A stretch of 64,000 bases of DNA from Streptomyces sp. NBC_01476. GTDB lineage: Bacteria; Actinomycetota; Actinomycetes; Streptomycetales; Streptomycetaceae. This document shows, in pieces, positions 43,801-52,529 of this stretch. Below the pieces are notes generated by a model. It was not told where the DNA came from. It worked only from the letters and a program-made list of their open reading frames with translations, and ran no database searches. Position numbers and translations under genes: made by a program. The stretch spans positions 7,147,001 to 7,211,000 of the forward strand of contig NZ_CP109446.1 of the NCBI RefSeq assembly GCF_036227265.1, read 5' to 3'. Within the stretch, counting starts at the first letter, position 1; the number at the start of each line of letters is the position of its first letter.

Positions 43801-46800
43801 CGCGCGCGGACCGTCCTCGCGGACACCACCTCCGGGACCGGCACGATCATGGCCGCGGACGACGCGCTGCGGTCCGCCATCGACGCGCTCACCATCGACG
43901 AGGGCGGCTACGCGGTCCTGCAGGCCGAGGCCCCCGACCAGAAGGAGGGCCCCAGCCTGGTGAGCGAGGCGTACTACTCGGACGGCGACCTCGGCGGCGT
44001 CACCGAGGGTGCGTGGGAGCGGTACACCAAGCTGGACTTCGGCGGGGTCGCCCCGCGGAGCATCTCGGTCCGCTACGCGAACGCGCAGCCGGCGAACGCC
44101 GCACCGAGCAGCGTCGACATCCACGCCGGCGCCGCCGACGGCCCCGTCGTCGCCACCGTCCAGCTCCCCGGAACCGGCGGCTGGCAGTACTACACCACGG
44201 TCCAGGCGGCCGTCACCGACCCGGACGCCCTGCTGAGCGCCTCGGGTGCGACGTTCGTCTTCCACGCCCCGTCCGGCCAGCAGTGGGTGTCGAACTTCGA
44301 CTGGTACCAGTTCTCGCCGAACGAGGTCACCTCGTCCCCCTCGACCACGCTCGCCACGCTGACCGCGGCGAACAGCACCACGACCGGCGGCGGTTCGCTC
44401 CCGCTCAACCTCGCGAACGGCATCTTCGAGAACGTGACGGACGGCGCGTGGGCCGCATGGCAGAACACCGACCTGCGCGACGGAGCCGACACCGTCACCG
44501 TCAGCTATGACAAGCCCCAGTCGCGGGCGGCGTCGGACTCGCACATCGAACTGCACCTCGGCTCGAAGGACGGTCCGAAGAGCGCCGACATCCCTCTCGA
44601 CTACACCGGATCCGGCTGGGGAACCATCGCCACCGCGACCGTGCAGCTCGACCCGAGCGTCTTCACCGGCGCCCAGGACATGTACGCGGACTTCGTCTCC
44701 AGCACCCAGACGGCCGCCCAGCCCTACGTGGGCAACGTCTACTCCCTGACCCTGACCCAGACCGCCGACGCCCCCGCGGCATTCGACGCCACCGCGTTCA
44801 GGACGAACAGCGGCGGCGGGCTCAAGAGCGAGCCGGTCGGCTGGACCGGCTCGGGCTCCACCACCGACCTCGGCGGTACGTACAACGGAGCCTGGCTCGA
44901 CTACGGGGACATCGACTTCGGCCACGCCCCGAAGAGCACCATGACGATCACCTACGTCAACAACTCCGCCCGCTGCGGCACCGGTTCCGCCGTCCAGCTC
45001 TACCTGGACTCCTTCGACGCGGCCGACCCCGGCACGCCGTACGCGACCGCGCCGCTGCCGGTCACCGGAGCCGCGTGGTCGTCAGGAGGGACGACGAGCC
45101 TGACGCTGCCCAAGGCGGTCACCGGCACGCACGCCGTCCACCTGCGGCTGATCACGACCCCGGACTCCTCGCACCCGTACGTCGCGAACCTGGGCCGGAT
45201 CACCTTCAGCCACGTCGACACACCCGCCGTCACGGACAAGTCGGCGCTGAGCAAGGCGATCGCGCAGTACGCGGGGCTCTCCGGTGACGCGGAGCGCTAC
45301 GACCCGATCGACTTCGGCGTGTACCAGCGCGAACTCGCCGCCGCACGTGACCTCGTGGCCGCCGACGACGCGACCCAGCCCGAAGTCGACACCCAGACCC
45401 GCAGCCTCACCCTCGCCGCCGAGCAGCTGATCCCCCTTCCGAGGCTGAGGCTGGAGGACCTGGTCACCACCGCGTCGGCGCTCGACAACACCCGCTACAC
45501 GGACGCGTCGTGGAAGGCGTTCACCGCGGCACTCACCGCGGCGAAGACCGCGGTCGCGGACGACACGGCGACGGACGAGACCCTCACCGCACGGTACAAG
45601 GCCCTCGATCACGCCATGTCCGCGCTCACCACGAAGCCCAAGACGGTGCCGGCCGCACCTGACGCGGTGTCGGCGGCGTCCTCCGGCACGAGCGTGACCG
45701 TCACCTGGTCCGCACCCGAGGACACCGGCGGCTCGCCGGTCACCGGCTACGAGATCACCCTCGATGACGGCCACCAGGCCGTGATCCACGACCCGGACAG
45801 CCGGAGCACGGCGTTCACCCGGCTGCCCGCCGGCAGGTCGTACACCGCGCGCGTCCGGGCGGTGAACGCCATCGGCACCTCGCGCCCCAGCGCCGCGACG
45901 GCGCCCGTGGTGACCGGCGGCGGCAAGCCGCAGAAGCCGGCCCTCACGGGTGTGATCACCCACGGCAAGCAGGTCCGGGTGACCTGGCGGCCGGCCGGCG
46001 ACGGCGGCTTCCCGGTCATCGGCTACACCGTGGCCCTCGACGACGGAACCACCGCGCACGTCCCCGCCACGACCGGCACCGCGCTGCTCACGACCGCGGG
46101 GAAGGCCGCGGCGCACACGGCCACCGTCACCGCGGTCACCCTGGCCGGAACCTCGGACGACTCCGCCACGACCGCCCCGGCGGACGACGCCTCCGACCCA
46201 GGGTACGAGCCGTCGCCCTTCCCGGCCGACACGCTGAACGCGGCTTACTCCTCGGACACCTGGCCGACCACCGGCTACTTCAACGACCTGCTCAGCGGTA
46301 TCGGCGACCTCCACTCCGACATCCTCGGCGCCAACTCCACGGTGCCCCACGGCACTTCGCTCACCGCGGAGAACGACGAGACCGCCGTACGCATCAACAA
46401 CGCGGCGACCCAGAAGGAGGTGGACCGGGCCGAGGTCGACGCGACCAACAGCGCCACCGTCACGATGGCCGACGGCCTCGGGTCCCGGCTCGGCCAGATC
46501 TACCTCGACGCCCTGAACGGCGGCCAACTGCCGAAGACCAGCGCACTGTTCTCCCGCGTCACGCAGGGCCTCGACACCCATGACGCGGCGAAGGACCACT
46601 ACGGCTACCTGCGCCCGTACGTACGGCTCGGATTCGCCGGCGACGGCGGCGACATCTACGAGTCGCAGGACGGCTCGTACAGCAGCCTCGCCACCAGCGG
46701 CTCGTACCCGAGCGGCCACACCTACGGCGGCTACGAAGCCGGGACCATCCTGGCCACGCTCCTGCCGGAGCTGGCGCCGTCGATCCTCGCGCGCACCTCG

Positions 46801-47823
46801 GAGTACGGGAACAACCGGATCGTCCTGGGGTTCCACTACCCGCTCGACGTCATGGGCGGCCGCATCACCGGACAGGCCACCGTGGCGCACCGGTGGGCGG
46901 ACCCCGACTTCGGGAAACTGCTGCTGCAGGCCCACACCGAGGCCGAGAACGTGCTGCTCGCGCAGTGCGAGAAGCAGGGCTACGGCAACACGCTCGCGGC
47001 CTGCGAGGGCGACTCCTACAGCGGGTTGAGCACGGCGCAGGACGTCGACCTGTACACCCAGCGCCTGACCTACGGGTTCTCCCAGGTGGGGAAGGCCGGG
47101 CAGAGCCTGAAGACGCCGTCCGACGCGGCGGCCCTGCTGATCACGGCCTTCCCGGACCTCACCACCGAGCAGCGCACGCAGGTCCTCCAGCAGACCGCGA
47201 CCGACTCCGGCTACCCGCTCGACCTCACCGCTGACGGTGGGGCGAGCTGGGAGCGGATCAACCTCGCGGCGGCGATGGCGGCGCACGTGGTCGTCAACGG
47301 GAACGGGTCGGTGACGGTGACGAACTACTCCGACGCCACCCGGGCGAGCGTCGCCGACGCCCGCGCGGTCACGGTGGGGGGCGTCGCGATCGACGGGTTC
47401 GACCCGGACGTCGCCACGTACGTCGTCGACTGGCCGAAGGGCTCGAAGATCCCGGCTGTCTCCGCCGTGCCGGCCCAGTCCGGCGCGCGGGTGAAGGTCA
47501 CCGACGGCAGCTCGGTCCTGTCGTCGAACGGGTCCCGCCTCACCACCCGCACCATCACGGTGACCTCGTCCAACGGTTCGGTCACCCGGACCTACACGGT
47601 CGGGTTCCAGCCCACGGACCGCGGCCACCGTCCGGTCCCGGCCGGCGGTGACGGAGGATTCGTCCTGTGGCCGCCTTCCGGCACGTGGGGCCACGGCGGC
47701 ACTGTCGGCAACCTGGGCGACCTGGGCAACGGAGCGGGCTCCACCGACTTCGCCGGAATCCGGCCGCCGGTGACGGGGTGGACGCAGCCCAAGTGGATCC
47801 CCGGGGCACAGGGCACGAGGTGA
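40822..47823 (+). CDS. Secreted GH92 mannosidase-acid phosphatase fusion
   Basis: A 2333-residue secreted enzyme; GTG at 40822 after GGAGAGG. Domains by rough residue: signal peptide 1-50; GH92 65-825 (DPFVSTAGDDGNDLPGAEAP, GFTATDLDGVGG, NANE at 643-646, DNDAGTMS with Asp717 and Asp719); FIVAR 960-1030; three CBM6-like modules 1031-1163, 1173-1313, 1318-1468; FIVAR 1473-1540 and 1543-1606; two FN3 1610-1790; class A acid phosphatase 1793-2160 with K1924-x6-R1931-P, P-S-G-H 1963-1966 and R1999-x5-H2005-x3-D2009; Ig-like 2163-2266; Gly-rich tail. GH92 enzymes are Ca-dependent exo-alpha-mannosidases. Where most have Glu in the TEGNxWQY motif, this protein has Gln592 (LYQGTLWQYNW). It probably hydrolyses phosphorylated mannans outside the cell. 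Every catalytic motif looks intact apart from that change; the usual Ser in the phosphatase SR motif is Asn. Confidence 0.88.
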   Translation: MPIRSHAPLSRVNLPRTARRPGRPVRAAVAALLAGALGFAALAAGGAAAAAPVANTSTGTPGGTNYTKLVDPFVSTAGDDGNDLPGAEAPHSLAKVNPMTTPGRNHSGYDYNEDHIAGFTATDLDGVGGSGGGGDLLVVPTSVRYDGRPAPSTYAHPYSHDDETATPGYYQVGLGALSGTGSAVTQDSGTVDAEMTATTRTALERYSFPAGSDPELVLDLANNYTSRTRATMKATTLPDGTTSITGLIAGSFNGASYQLYYDATTNVPVTSLKSWGNDGKLSDATAQDGSDTGAVLGFDPSAGHDIELRITLSPISAEQAATDQRNEVGHLTFDQARAQTNAAWNSALGAVDVRASAKSDPGSTLTKEFYTHLYRMYALPVNATSTSGTYRGADGAVHKTNGFTYYDGWSTWDDFRKYSVEAYIDPSTYRDMVQSLVELFADANTSGKSLGSLTHSVPTVRWERSAVVIADALSKGYKNFDRLDEAYPALMSYAGYYTGTQLRLGYVAGDPGTTVQRGYDQWALSIIAGALGKDADAKKLRTQSTMAIDNLVKSGVWTAADGTKVGLLTPRASGGDWQSADYEKFETAGLYQGTLWQYNWYDAYDMGGLINAMGGAKAGKAAVEHMFGVDSSADDGSTMLHSNANEIDLQAPYLFNYVGEPSLTQKWVRAIYTGTTWNRYIATGSTNEAPSSGGEFTPPIDTQVYKLSPNGFLPTMDNDAGTMSTMFVGAALGLFPVTAGSSQFQIGSPFFDSTTITYPNGSRFTVKADGVSPSNYYVQSATLNGSRFTNTWLDYSQIISGGTLDFTMGSKPSQWGARTQAAYSLDTDSGDPGDGGTGTGKGDTVVSARPGTVATAADGTVHGSVQLTLSGPASFAARKGTSLTKTGAASTTGLPAGVTADLRVTGSRTATLSLTGTATVDARFGMTFRDAAFAHGVRASTATGTGVSATDPLVISAAAVHRKALGALVDQASLVRSGNYSDGSWTLFRSALERARTVLADTTSGTGTIMAADDALRSAIDALTIDEGGYAVLQAEAPDQKEGPSLVSEAYYSDGDLGGVTEGAWERYTKLDFGGVAPRSISVRYANAQPANAAPSSVDIHAGAADGPVVATVQLPGTGGWQYYTTVQAAVTDPDALLSASGATFVFHAPSGQQWVSNFDWYQFSPNEVTSSPSTTLATLTAANSTTTGGGSLPLNLANGIFENVTDGAWAAWQNTDLRDGADTVTVSYDKPQSRAASDSHIELHLGSKDGPKSADIPLDYTGSGWGTIATATVQLDPSVFTGAQDMYADFVSSTQTAAQPYVGNVYSLTLTQTADAPAAFDATAFRTNSGGGLKSEPVGWTGSGSTTDLGGTYNGAWLDYGDIDFGHAPKSTMTITYVNNSARCGTGSAVQLYLDSFDAADPGTPYATAPLPVTGAAWSSGGTTSLTLPKAVTGTHAVHLRLITTPDSSHPYVANLGRITFSHVDTPAVTDKSALSKAIAQYAGLSGDAERYDPIDFGVYQRELAAARDLVAADDATQPEVDTQTRSLTLAAEQLIPLPRLRLEDLVTTASALDNTRYTDASWKAFTAALTAAKTAVADDTATDETLTARYKALDHAMSALTTKPKTVPAAPDAVSAASSGTSVTVTWSAPEDTGGSPVTGYEITLDDGHQAVIHDPDSRSTAFTRLPAGRSYTARVRAVNAIGTSRPSAATAPVVTGGGKPQKPALTGVITHGKQVRVTWRPAGDGGFPVIGYTVALDDGTTAHVPATTGTALLTTAGKAAAHTATVTAVTLAGTSDDSATTAPADDASDPGYEPSPFPADTLNAAYSSDTWPTTGYFNDLLSGIGDLHSDILGANSTVPHGTSLTAENDETAVRINNAATQKEVDRAEVDATNSATVTMADGLGSRLGQIYLDALNGGQLPKTSALFSRVTQGLDTHDAAKDHYGYLRPYVRLGFAGDGGDIYESQDGSYSSLATSGSYPSGHTYGGYEAGTILATLLPELAPSILARTSEYGNNRIVLGFHYPLDVMGGRITGQATVAHRWADPDFGKLLLQAHTEAENVLLAQCEKQGYGNTLAACEGDSYSGLSTAQDVDLYTQRLTYGFSQVGKAGQSLKTPSDAAALLITAFPDLTTEQRTQVLQQTATDSGYPLDLTADGGASWERINLAAAMAAHVVVNGNGSVTVTNYSDATRASVADARAVTVGGVAIDGFDPDVATYVVDWPKGSKIPAVSAVPAQSGARVKVTDGSSVLSSNGSRLTTRTITVTSSNGSVTRTYTVGFQPTDRGHRPVPAGGDGGFVLWPPSGTWGHGGTVGNLGDLGNGAGSTDFAGIRPPVTGWTQPKWIPGAQGTR

Positions 47824-47886
47824 CCGCAGGGTCAGCCCGGCCTCCGGAGGAGGCGGTCTGATCCCCTGGCGGCGCACGCCGCCGGC

Positions 47887-47929
47887 CGGCCCCTCCGGGT
47901 GAACCACAGCGGTTCACCCGGAGGGGCCG
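47887..47929. terminator. Strong terminator after GH92-phosphatase gene
   Basis: A 19-base perfect inverted repeat (47887-47905 and 47911-47929) around the loop ACAGC lies 64 bases after the stop. It is the most stable hairpin seen in the window and should end transcription of the large gene. Confidence 0.92.
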
Positions 47930-47998
47930 TCGGCGTCACGGCACCTTTCCGTCGCGCTGCTCCCTGGCCGTGTCAAAAACCTCGGCCCGGCCGCTCGT

Positions 47999-48325
47999 GT
48001 GTGCCTGTCCGGGGACGTCGGCTCGGCCCTGGCGGAGGAGCGGGAGGTCCGCTCCGTCGGGTGGCGCGGGTGGCGCGACGGGCGCGTGCTCGACCTCGCG
48101 CTGGGGCCCTGCACGGACGAGGAACTCCGCAGCGAGGCATACACCGTGGGGTATGACGCGATGGTCGAGCGGGAGGACTGGCTCTCCGTCGGGCCGGGCG
48201 GGATCACCCGCGGGGAACTGGACGGGCCGATGCGGTTCAACGCCCGGCGGACGGCGGACCGGGCGGCGCGCCGGGGTGTGCGGCGTCTGTGCGCGCAGGC
48301 GGGGGCGGTGTGGCAGGCGCCGTGA
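47999..48325 (+). CDS. Hypothetical protein (108 aa)
   Basis: A GTG at 47999 opens 108 codons with strong third-position GC. The product contains VGWRGWRDGRVLDLALGPCT, ELRSEAYTVGYDAMVEREDW and FNARRTADRAARRGVRRLCA, and has no signal peptide. No family is recognised and there is no clear ribosome site, so the true start may differ or the gene may be a remnant. It lies between the terminator of the GH92 gene and the AAA/TPR gene. Confidence 0.4.
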   Translation: MCLSGDVGSALAEEREVRSVGWRGWRDGRVLDLALGPCTDEELRSEAYTVGYDAMVEREDWLSVGPGGITRGELDGPMRFNARRTADRAARRGVRRLCAQAGAVWQAP

Positions 48326-48540
48326 TGTCTTCCGGTCAGGCCGGTCCGACGGGGGCCGACGGGGTCCGACCGGTCCGGCCGGCGGTCCGTGGTTCCCGCG
48401 GACGCAGGCACGAAGGTGTCCGGCTGGTAGTGCCCCCCGCGGCCGGACGCACCCGGTGCGCCTGCCGGTGACGAGATACCCGCGTCCGGGCCACGGAGGA
48501 TCTTTCGGGCGACGTGACGCACGATGGTTACGATCGGCGG

Positions 48541-50988
48541 GTGAACCTGATCGGACGCGGTGCGGAGCTGGCCGCGGTGGAGCGGTTGCTCGACCGGGCG
48601 GTGGCCGGGGCAGGCGGGTATCTGGTCGTCACCGGGCCGCCGGGAGCCGGCAGGTCGGCCCTCGCGGAGGCGGCAGCGCGGTCGGCCCGGGCCCGCGGCA
48701 TCGCGGTGGTCCGGCCCACCGGGACCGGCGCGGACGGTTCACCCCTGTGGGACCGGCTCCTGACCGCCGGCGCCGGGCCGGGCGGACCCCGTACCGGCAC
48801 CGACCGGAACCCTGTCCCGGCCGGTGCCCACGACGGCTTCACCGCAGGGCCGCAGGCGCCGCCCGCCGCCAGGACCCGGGATCCCGACCCAGAGGACGTC
48901 GACCGGGTCGCCCGGGCGGCAGCGGCCGGTGGCCCGCGCCTGCTGCTGCTCGATGACATCGACAGGGAAGGCGAAAGCGCCACGGCATTCCTGGCCCGGC
49001 TCGTACCGCACCTCGGGACCGGGCAGACCGCGTTGCTCGCCACCGCCGCCGACTCCCTCGGACTGCCGCACGAGCTGCGCCTGCGCGGACTGAGGACATC
49101 CGAACTCGCCGAGCTGACACCGGGGCTGTCCGCTGACGCGGTCCACGCGGTGTGGCTCGCCTCGGCCGGCCTGCCCGGCGCCGCCATCGCCCTGTCCCGC
49201 GACCTGGCCGCCCTTGACGCCGACGAGGACCCCTTCGTCCACCTCGCCCTCACCGCCCGCTCGCGGGCCGCGTTCCTCGACATCGACGCCGGCCTCGTCC
49301 GGCTGCTGGAGGCCGCCGCCGAACGCCCGCTGCCGCCGGCGACCCGGGCCAGGGTGCTGGCCCGGCTGGCCCGCGAGCTGCTGGGCGATCCGTCGGCGGG
49401 CGACCGCCGCCGCGACCTCGCCGACGAGGCACTGGCCCTGGCCCGGACGAGCGGCAGCCCCGGCCTGATCGCCGAGGTCCTCGACTCCCGGCTGCACGCG
49501 CTGTGGGACCCGGCCGCCGCCCACGAGCGGCTGGCCACAGCGTCCGAGATCGTGGCGCTGGCGCGGCCGGCCGGCGATGCCGTCACCGAACGGCGCGGTC
49601 TGTTCTGGCGCTTCACCGCCCTGGTGGAGCTGGGCGATCTGCGGGCGGCAGAAGCCGCGCTGACGGCTTACGCCCGCGCGGGCGAGCTGTCCGGTGATGC
49701 CGAGGCGGCGGCGGTGGTACCGGCCCGGCAGTCCATGCTGGCGGCGGTCCGCGGCCGGTTCGACGTGGCGGCGGCCCTGGCGGACGTGGTCGCCCTCCGT
49801 GGCCGGCAGGCCGGTCTGGCCGACACCGACCGCCTGGTCGGCGGCCTCCACGGCAGCATCGCGACGCTGCGCGGCGACTGGGCATCGGTGCTGGCGCCCT
49901 GGCAGGCGCTCGCCCGGCGGATGCCCGGTCACTTCTTCGAGGCGACAGCCGCCCGGGCCCTGGCGGAGTGCGCCCGCGGCGTCGAGGCCGGCCTTGAGCT
50001 GGAGCGCCTCCTGCCGGTCGTCCTGGCCGGCTCCGGGCCGCGCTGGCTGGGCGCGGCGGCAGACCTGGCGGTGGTCGCGTCACGGTTCGGCGAGCCGGAG
50101 AGCGCCCAGGCCCTCTACGACGCGCTGCTGCCCTACAGCGGCCAACTGGTCGTGTGGGGCGGCGCCAACACCGTCACCGGACCGGTCGACCACTACCTGG
50201 GCCTGCTGGCCACCCGCCTGGGCAGCCTCGACGACGCGGTGACCCGCCTGGACCGCGCCGCCGCCCTGGACCAGCGGATCGGCGCCCTGCCCTGGCTGAC
50301 GCACACCCTGGCCGCACGGGCCCGCGCGCTCACCGCCCGGAACACCGGCCAGGACAAGGCCCGCGCCGAGGAGGACCTCGAACGGGCCCGCTCGACAGCG
50401 CGGCGGCTCGGCATGACCGGGCTCCCCGACGAGCCGGCTCTGCCGGCCGGCGAATGGCGGCTGGCCCAGGACGAGGCCGGCTGGCAGCTCGACGCCGGGC
50501 CGGAGAAGGTCCGGCTGCCGGCCGGACGCGGAATGGGATACCTGCGGACGCTCCTGGCCGCGCCCGGGCAGGAGATCGCCGCTCTCGACCTGGTGGCAGG
50601 CGGGTCAGGACTGCGGGCCTCCGGGGGCGACCCGCTGCTCGACGACACCGCCCGCAGCTCCTACCGGCGCCGGCTCAGCCGGCTCGACGACCTGCTCGAC
50701 GCGGCCGACCGTGACGGTGACGTGGAGCAGGCGGCGGCCGTCCAGCGGGAGCGGAACGCCCTCGTGACCGAGCTGCGCCGGGCCAGCGGACTCGGTGGCC
50801 GCCCGCGCATGCCGTCCGGCGAGGCCGAACGGGCCCGGGTCAATGCCACCCGGGCCCTGGGGACCGCCGTCCGGCGGATCGAAGCGGCCGCCCCGCTGGC
50901 GGGGGCGCACCTGCGCGCGTCGCTGCGCACCGGCCGGTACCTCCGCTACCAGCCGGCACCCGGTGGCCCCACCCGCTGGCGGGTGTGA
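48541..50988 (+). CDS. AAA ATPase/TPR regulatory protein
   Basis: A protein of about 815 residues. An AAA/STAND-type P-loop lies near the N-terminus (IGRGAELAAVERLL, then VVTGPPGAGRSALAEAAARS; Walker B RLLLLDDIDRE), followed by a long helical repeat region of TPR type (residues about 250-640) and a C-terminal domain with GMGYLRTLLAAPGQEIAALD and SSYRRRLSRLDDLLDAADRD, known from many actinobacterial LuxR/TPR proteins. There is no LuxR helix-turn-helix at the end, so it may signal by other means. GTG 48541 matches the domain start; GTG 48514 is an alternative. The alpha/beta hydrolase starts 72 bases downstream, likely the same operon. Confidence 0.8.
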   Translation: MNLIGRGAELAAVERLLDRAVAGAGGYLVVTGPPGAGRSALAEAAARSARARGIAVVRPTGTGADGSPLWDRLLTAGAGPGGPRTGTDRNPVPAGAHDGFTAGPQAPPAARTRDPDPEDVDRVARAAAAGGPRLLLLDDIDREGESATAFLARLVPHLGTGQTALLATAADSLGLPHELRLRGLRTSELAELTPGLSADAVHAVWLASAGLPGAAIALSRDLAALDADEDPFVHLALTARSRAAFLDIDAGLVRLLEAAAERPLPPATRARVLARLARELLGDPSAGDRRRDLADEALALARTSGSPGLIAEVLDSRLHALWDPAAAHERLATASEIVALARPAGDAVTERRGLFWRFTALVELGDLRAAEAALTAYARAGELSGDAEAAAVVPARQSMLAAVRGRFDVAAALADVVALRGRQAGLADTDRLVGGLHGSIATLRGDWASVLAPWQALARRMPGHFFEATAARALAECARGVEAGLELERLLPVVLAGSGPRWLGAAADLAVVASRFGEPESAQALYDALLPYSGQLVVWGGANTVTGPVDHYLGLLATRLGSLDDAVTRLDRAAALDQRIGALPWLTHTLAARARALTARNTGQDKARAEEDLERARSTARRLGMTGLPDEPALPAGEWRLAQDEAGWQLDAGPEKVRLPAGRGMGYLRTLLAAPGQEIAALDLVAGGSGLRASGGDPLLDDTARSSYRRRLSRLDDLLDAADRDGDVEQAAAVQRERNALVTELRRASGLGGRPRMPSGEAERARVNATRALGTAVRRIEAAAPLAGAHLRASLRTGRYLRYQPAPGGPTRWRV

Positions 50989-51060
50989 CCCGCGCCACGT
51001 ACAGCTTGTGCCGGGAGGAGTTACGCCTCCTGGGTAAAGCCCCGGAACCCTGGAGACGAC

Positions 51061-51849
51061 ATGCGGATCGCACAGCGCCGCCACTACGGCGCACTCGCCG
51101 CCGACAGCTACGGCACGGACGACAGCCGGCCGCCGCTGGTCCTGCTGCACGGCCTGTCCTACGACCGTCGCCAGTGGGAGCCGTTGCTGGCGGAGTTGGC
51201 GGTCCTCGATCCCGGCCGCCGGGTGGTCTCCTTCGACCTGCCTGGGCACGGCAACTCGCCGCGGTTGCCCTCGTACCGCTCTGCCGAGGTCGCGGCGGTG
51301 ATCCACCGGGCGGTGAGCGAGGCCGGCCTCGGCGCGCCAGTCCTGGTGGGACACTCTCTCGGCGGCGCCCTGGCCACGACCTACGCCGGCACGTACCCGG
51401 CCGCCGCCGTCGTCAACGTGGACCAGCCGCTGCTGGCCGGCCCCTTCGCACAGATGCTGCGCTCGGCCGAAGCCGAACTGCGCGGCCCCGGCTGGGAAGC
51501 GGTCTGGGACTCGCTGCTCACCGGCATGCGGATCGACCTGCTCGCACCGGAAGCAAGGGAACTGGTCCGCACCGCCACCGAACCCCGGCAGGACCTGCTG
51601 CTCGGTTACTGGAGCGAACTGCTGGACACCCCCGCGGAGGAACTGGGCGAGCGGCGGGCGCGCGAGCTGGACACCATCCGGGCGCGGGGCACCGGCTACC
51701 ACCACATCGCGGGCGGGGACGTGCCGCCCGCGTACCAGGAGTGGCTGGAGTCGCGGCTGCCGGACGTCACCGTCACCGTCCTCGCCGGCGGCGGCCACTT
51801 CCCGCACGTGGCCCGTCCGGCCGAACTCGCCAGGATCCTCACCGGCTGA
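51061..51849 (+). CDS. Alpha/beta hydrolase
   Basis: A 262-residue alpha/beta-hydrolase. The oxyanion loop is LLHGLSYDRRQWEP, the nucleophile elbow GHSLGGALA gives the catalytic Ser near residue 99, and the histidine is in GGGHFPHVARP (about 247). Cytosolic, without a signal peptide. The ATG begins MRIAQRRHYGALAADSYG; GGAGACG lies just before. It follows the AAA/TPR gene on the same strand by 72 bases and may be its partner. Substrate unknown. Confidence 0.88.
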   Translation: MRIAQRRHYGALAADSYGTDDSRPPLVLLHGLSYDRRQWEPLLAELAVLDPGRRVVSFDLPGHGNSPRLPSYRSAEVAAVIHRAVSEAGLGAPVLVGHSLGGALATTYAGTYPAAAVVNVDQPLLAGPFAQMLRSAEAELRGPGWEAVWDSLLTGMRIDLLAPEARELVRTATEPRQDLLLGYWSELLDTPAEELGERRARELDTIRARGTGYHHIAGGDVPPAYQEWLESRLPDVTVTVLAGGGHFPHVARPAELARILTG

Positions 51850-52035
51850 CAGCCTTCCGCACCACGCTTTACGCACGCCGCGCCGTGAATCGGGAGTGCC
51901 GCGCGATCGGGGTGACGGTTATGAGTGCGGCGCCGGCGGGGGAGCCGCACATCATCAAATTCCCGACAGTCCGCTATGTACACGGACCAGTAGTGGCATT
52001 ACCGGGGAGCCGTCGCGAGGCCGGCGGTTACCGCC

Positions 52036-52389
52036 TCAGTGGGCCTTCTCATAAGCGTCGATCACCGGGGCGGGGACACGGCCGCGGTCGTTCACTTCGA
52101 GCCCATTGCTCTTGGCCCATGCCCGTATGGCGGCCGTGTCCCTGTCCTGGGCCGCGCCGCGGTCGGATCCACGCGCTGCCCGGGGGCGCCCGGTGCCTGT
52201 TGACCGGACCCTCCGGGCGCCGTCGGCCTGCAGGAACGGGCCGAGCGCTTCCATCAACTTGTCGTGGCTGTCGGGGGTGAGATCCAGCTCGACGCCCGCG
52301 CCGTTGACAAGGATGGTGTACGTGGCGATCTCAGTGGATTCTTCACCCGTGAGGTCGTCGGTATAGAGGGTGACTACTTTCTGTGCCAT
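52036..52389 (-). CDS. lsr2: Lsr2-family nucleoid protein
   Basis: A 117-residue Lsr2 homologue. The N-terminal dimerisation domain is MAQKVVTLYTDDLTGEESTE and TILVNGAGVELDLTPDSHDK; the C-terminal DNA-binding helix-turn-helix includes DTAAIRAWAKSNGLEVNDRG with the RGR hook (DRGRVPAPVIDAYEKA). Lsr2 binds the minor groove of AT-rich DNA and silences foreign genes in actinobacteria. TATTAT at 52396-52401, ending 6 bases before the ATG, is a -10 element for a leaderless message. As Streptomyces usually has two Lsr2 paralogues, this may be the accessory one. Confidence 0.9.
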   Translation of the reverse strand: MAQKVVTLYTDDLTGEESTEIATYTILVNGAGVELDLTPDSHDKLMEALGPFLQADGARRVRSTGTGRPRAARGSDRGAAQDRDTAAIRAWAKSNGLEVNDRGRVPAPVIDAYEKAH

Positions 52390-52395
52390 GACCGG

Positions 52396-52401
52396 ATAAT
52401 A
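52396..52401 (-). promoter_or_regulatory. -10 element of lsr2, leaderless
   Basis: TATTAT on the minus strand (52401 down to 52396) precedes CCGGTC and then the ATG at 52389, placing the expected transcription start at or next to the start codon. No ribosome site is present. Confidence 0.6.
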
Positions 52402-52529
52402 GCCCAACTGCCAAGCGGAGAAGCCCGGCTACTCCGCTTCTTTGGCGCGGCCGCGGCCCCTTCCCGGCGCACCGTTTGCCGCGCCGGGTGCCATCGGAGG
52501 GAGCCGCCGGTTTCGCTGCTGGCGCCGGG

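Noticed and set aside
41758..44925. Very long minus-strand open frame opposite the GH92 gene
   Set aside because: It is antisense to a gene with complete domains, has arginine/glycine-rich low-complexity translation and no recognisable domain; high-GC genomes produce such shadows.
45082..47907. Second long minus-strand open frame opposite the phosphatase end
   Set aside because: Same reasons; the plus strand carries FN3, phosphatase and Ig-like domains throughout.
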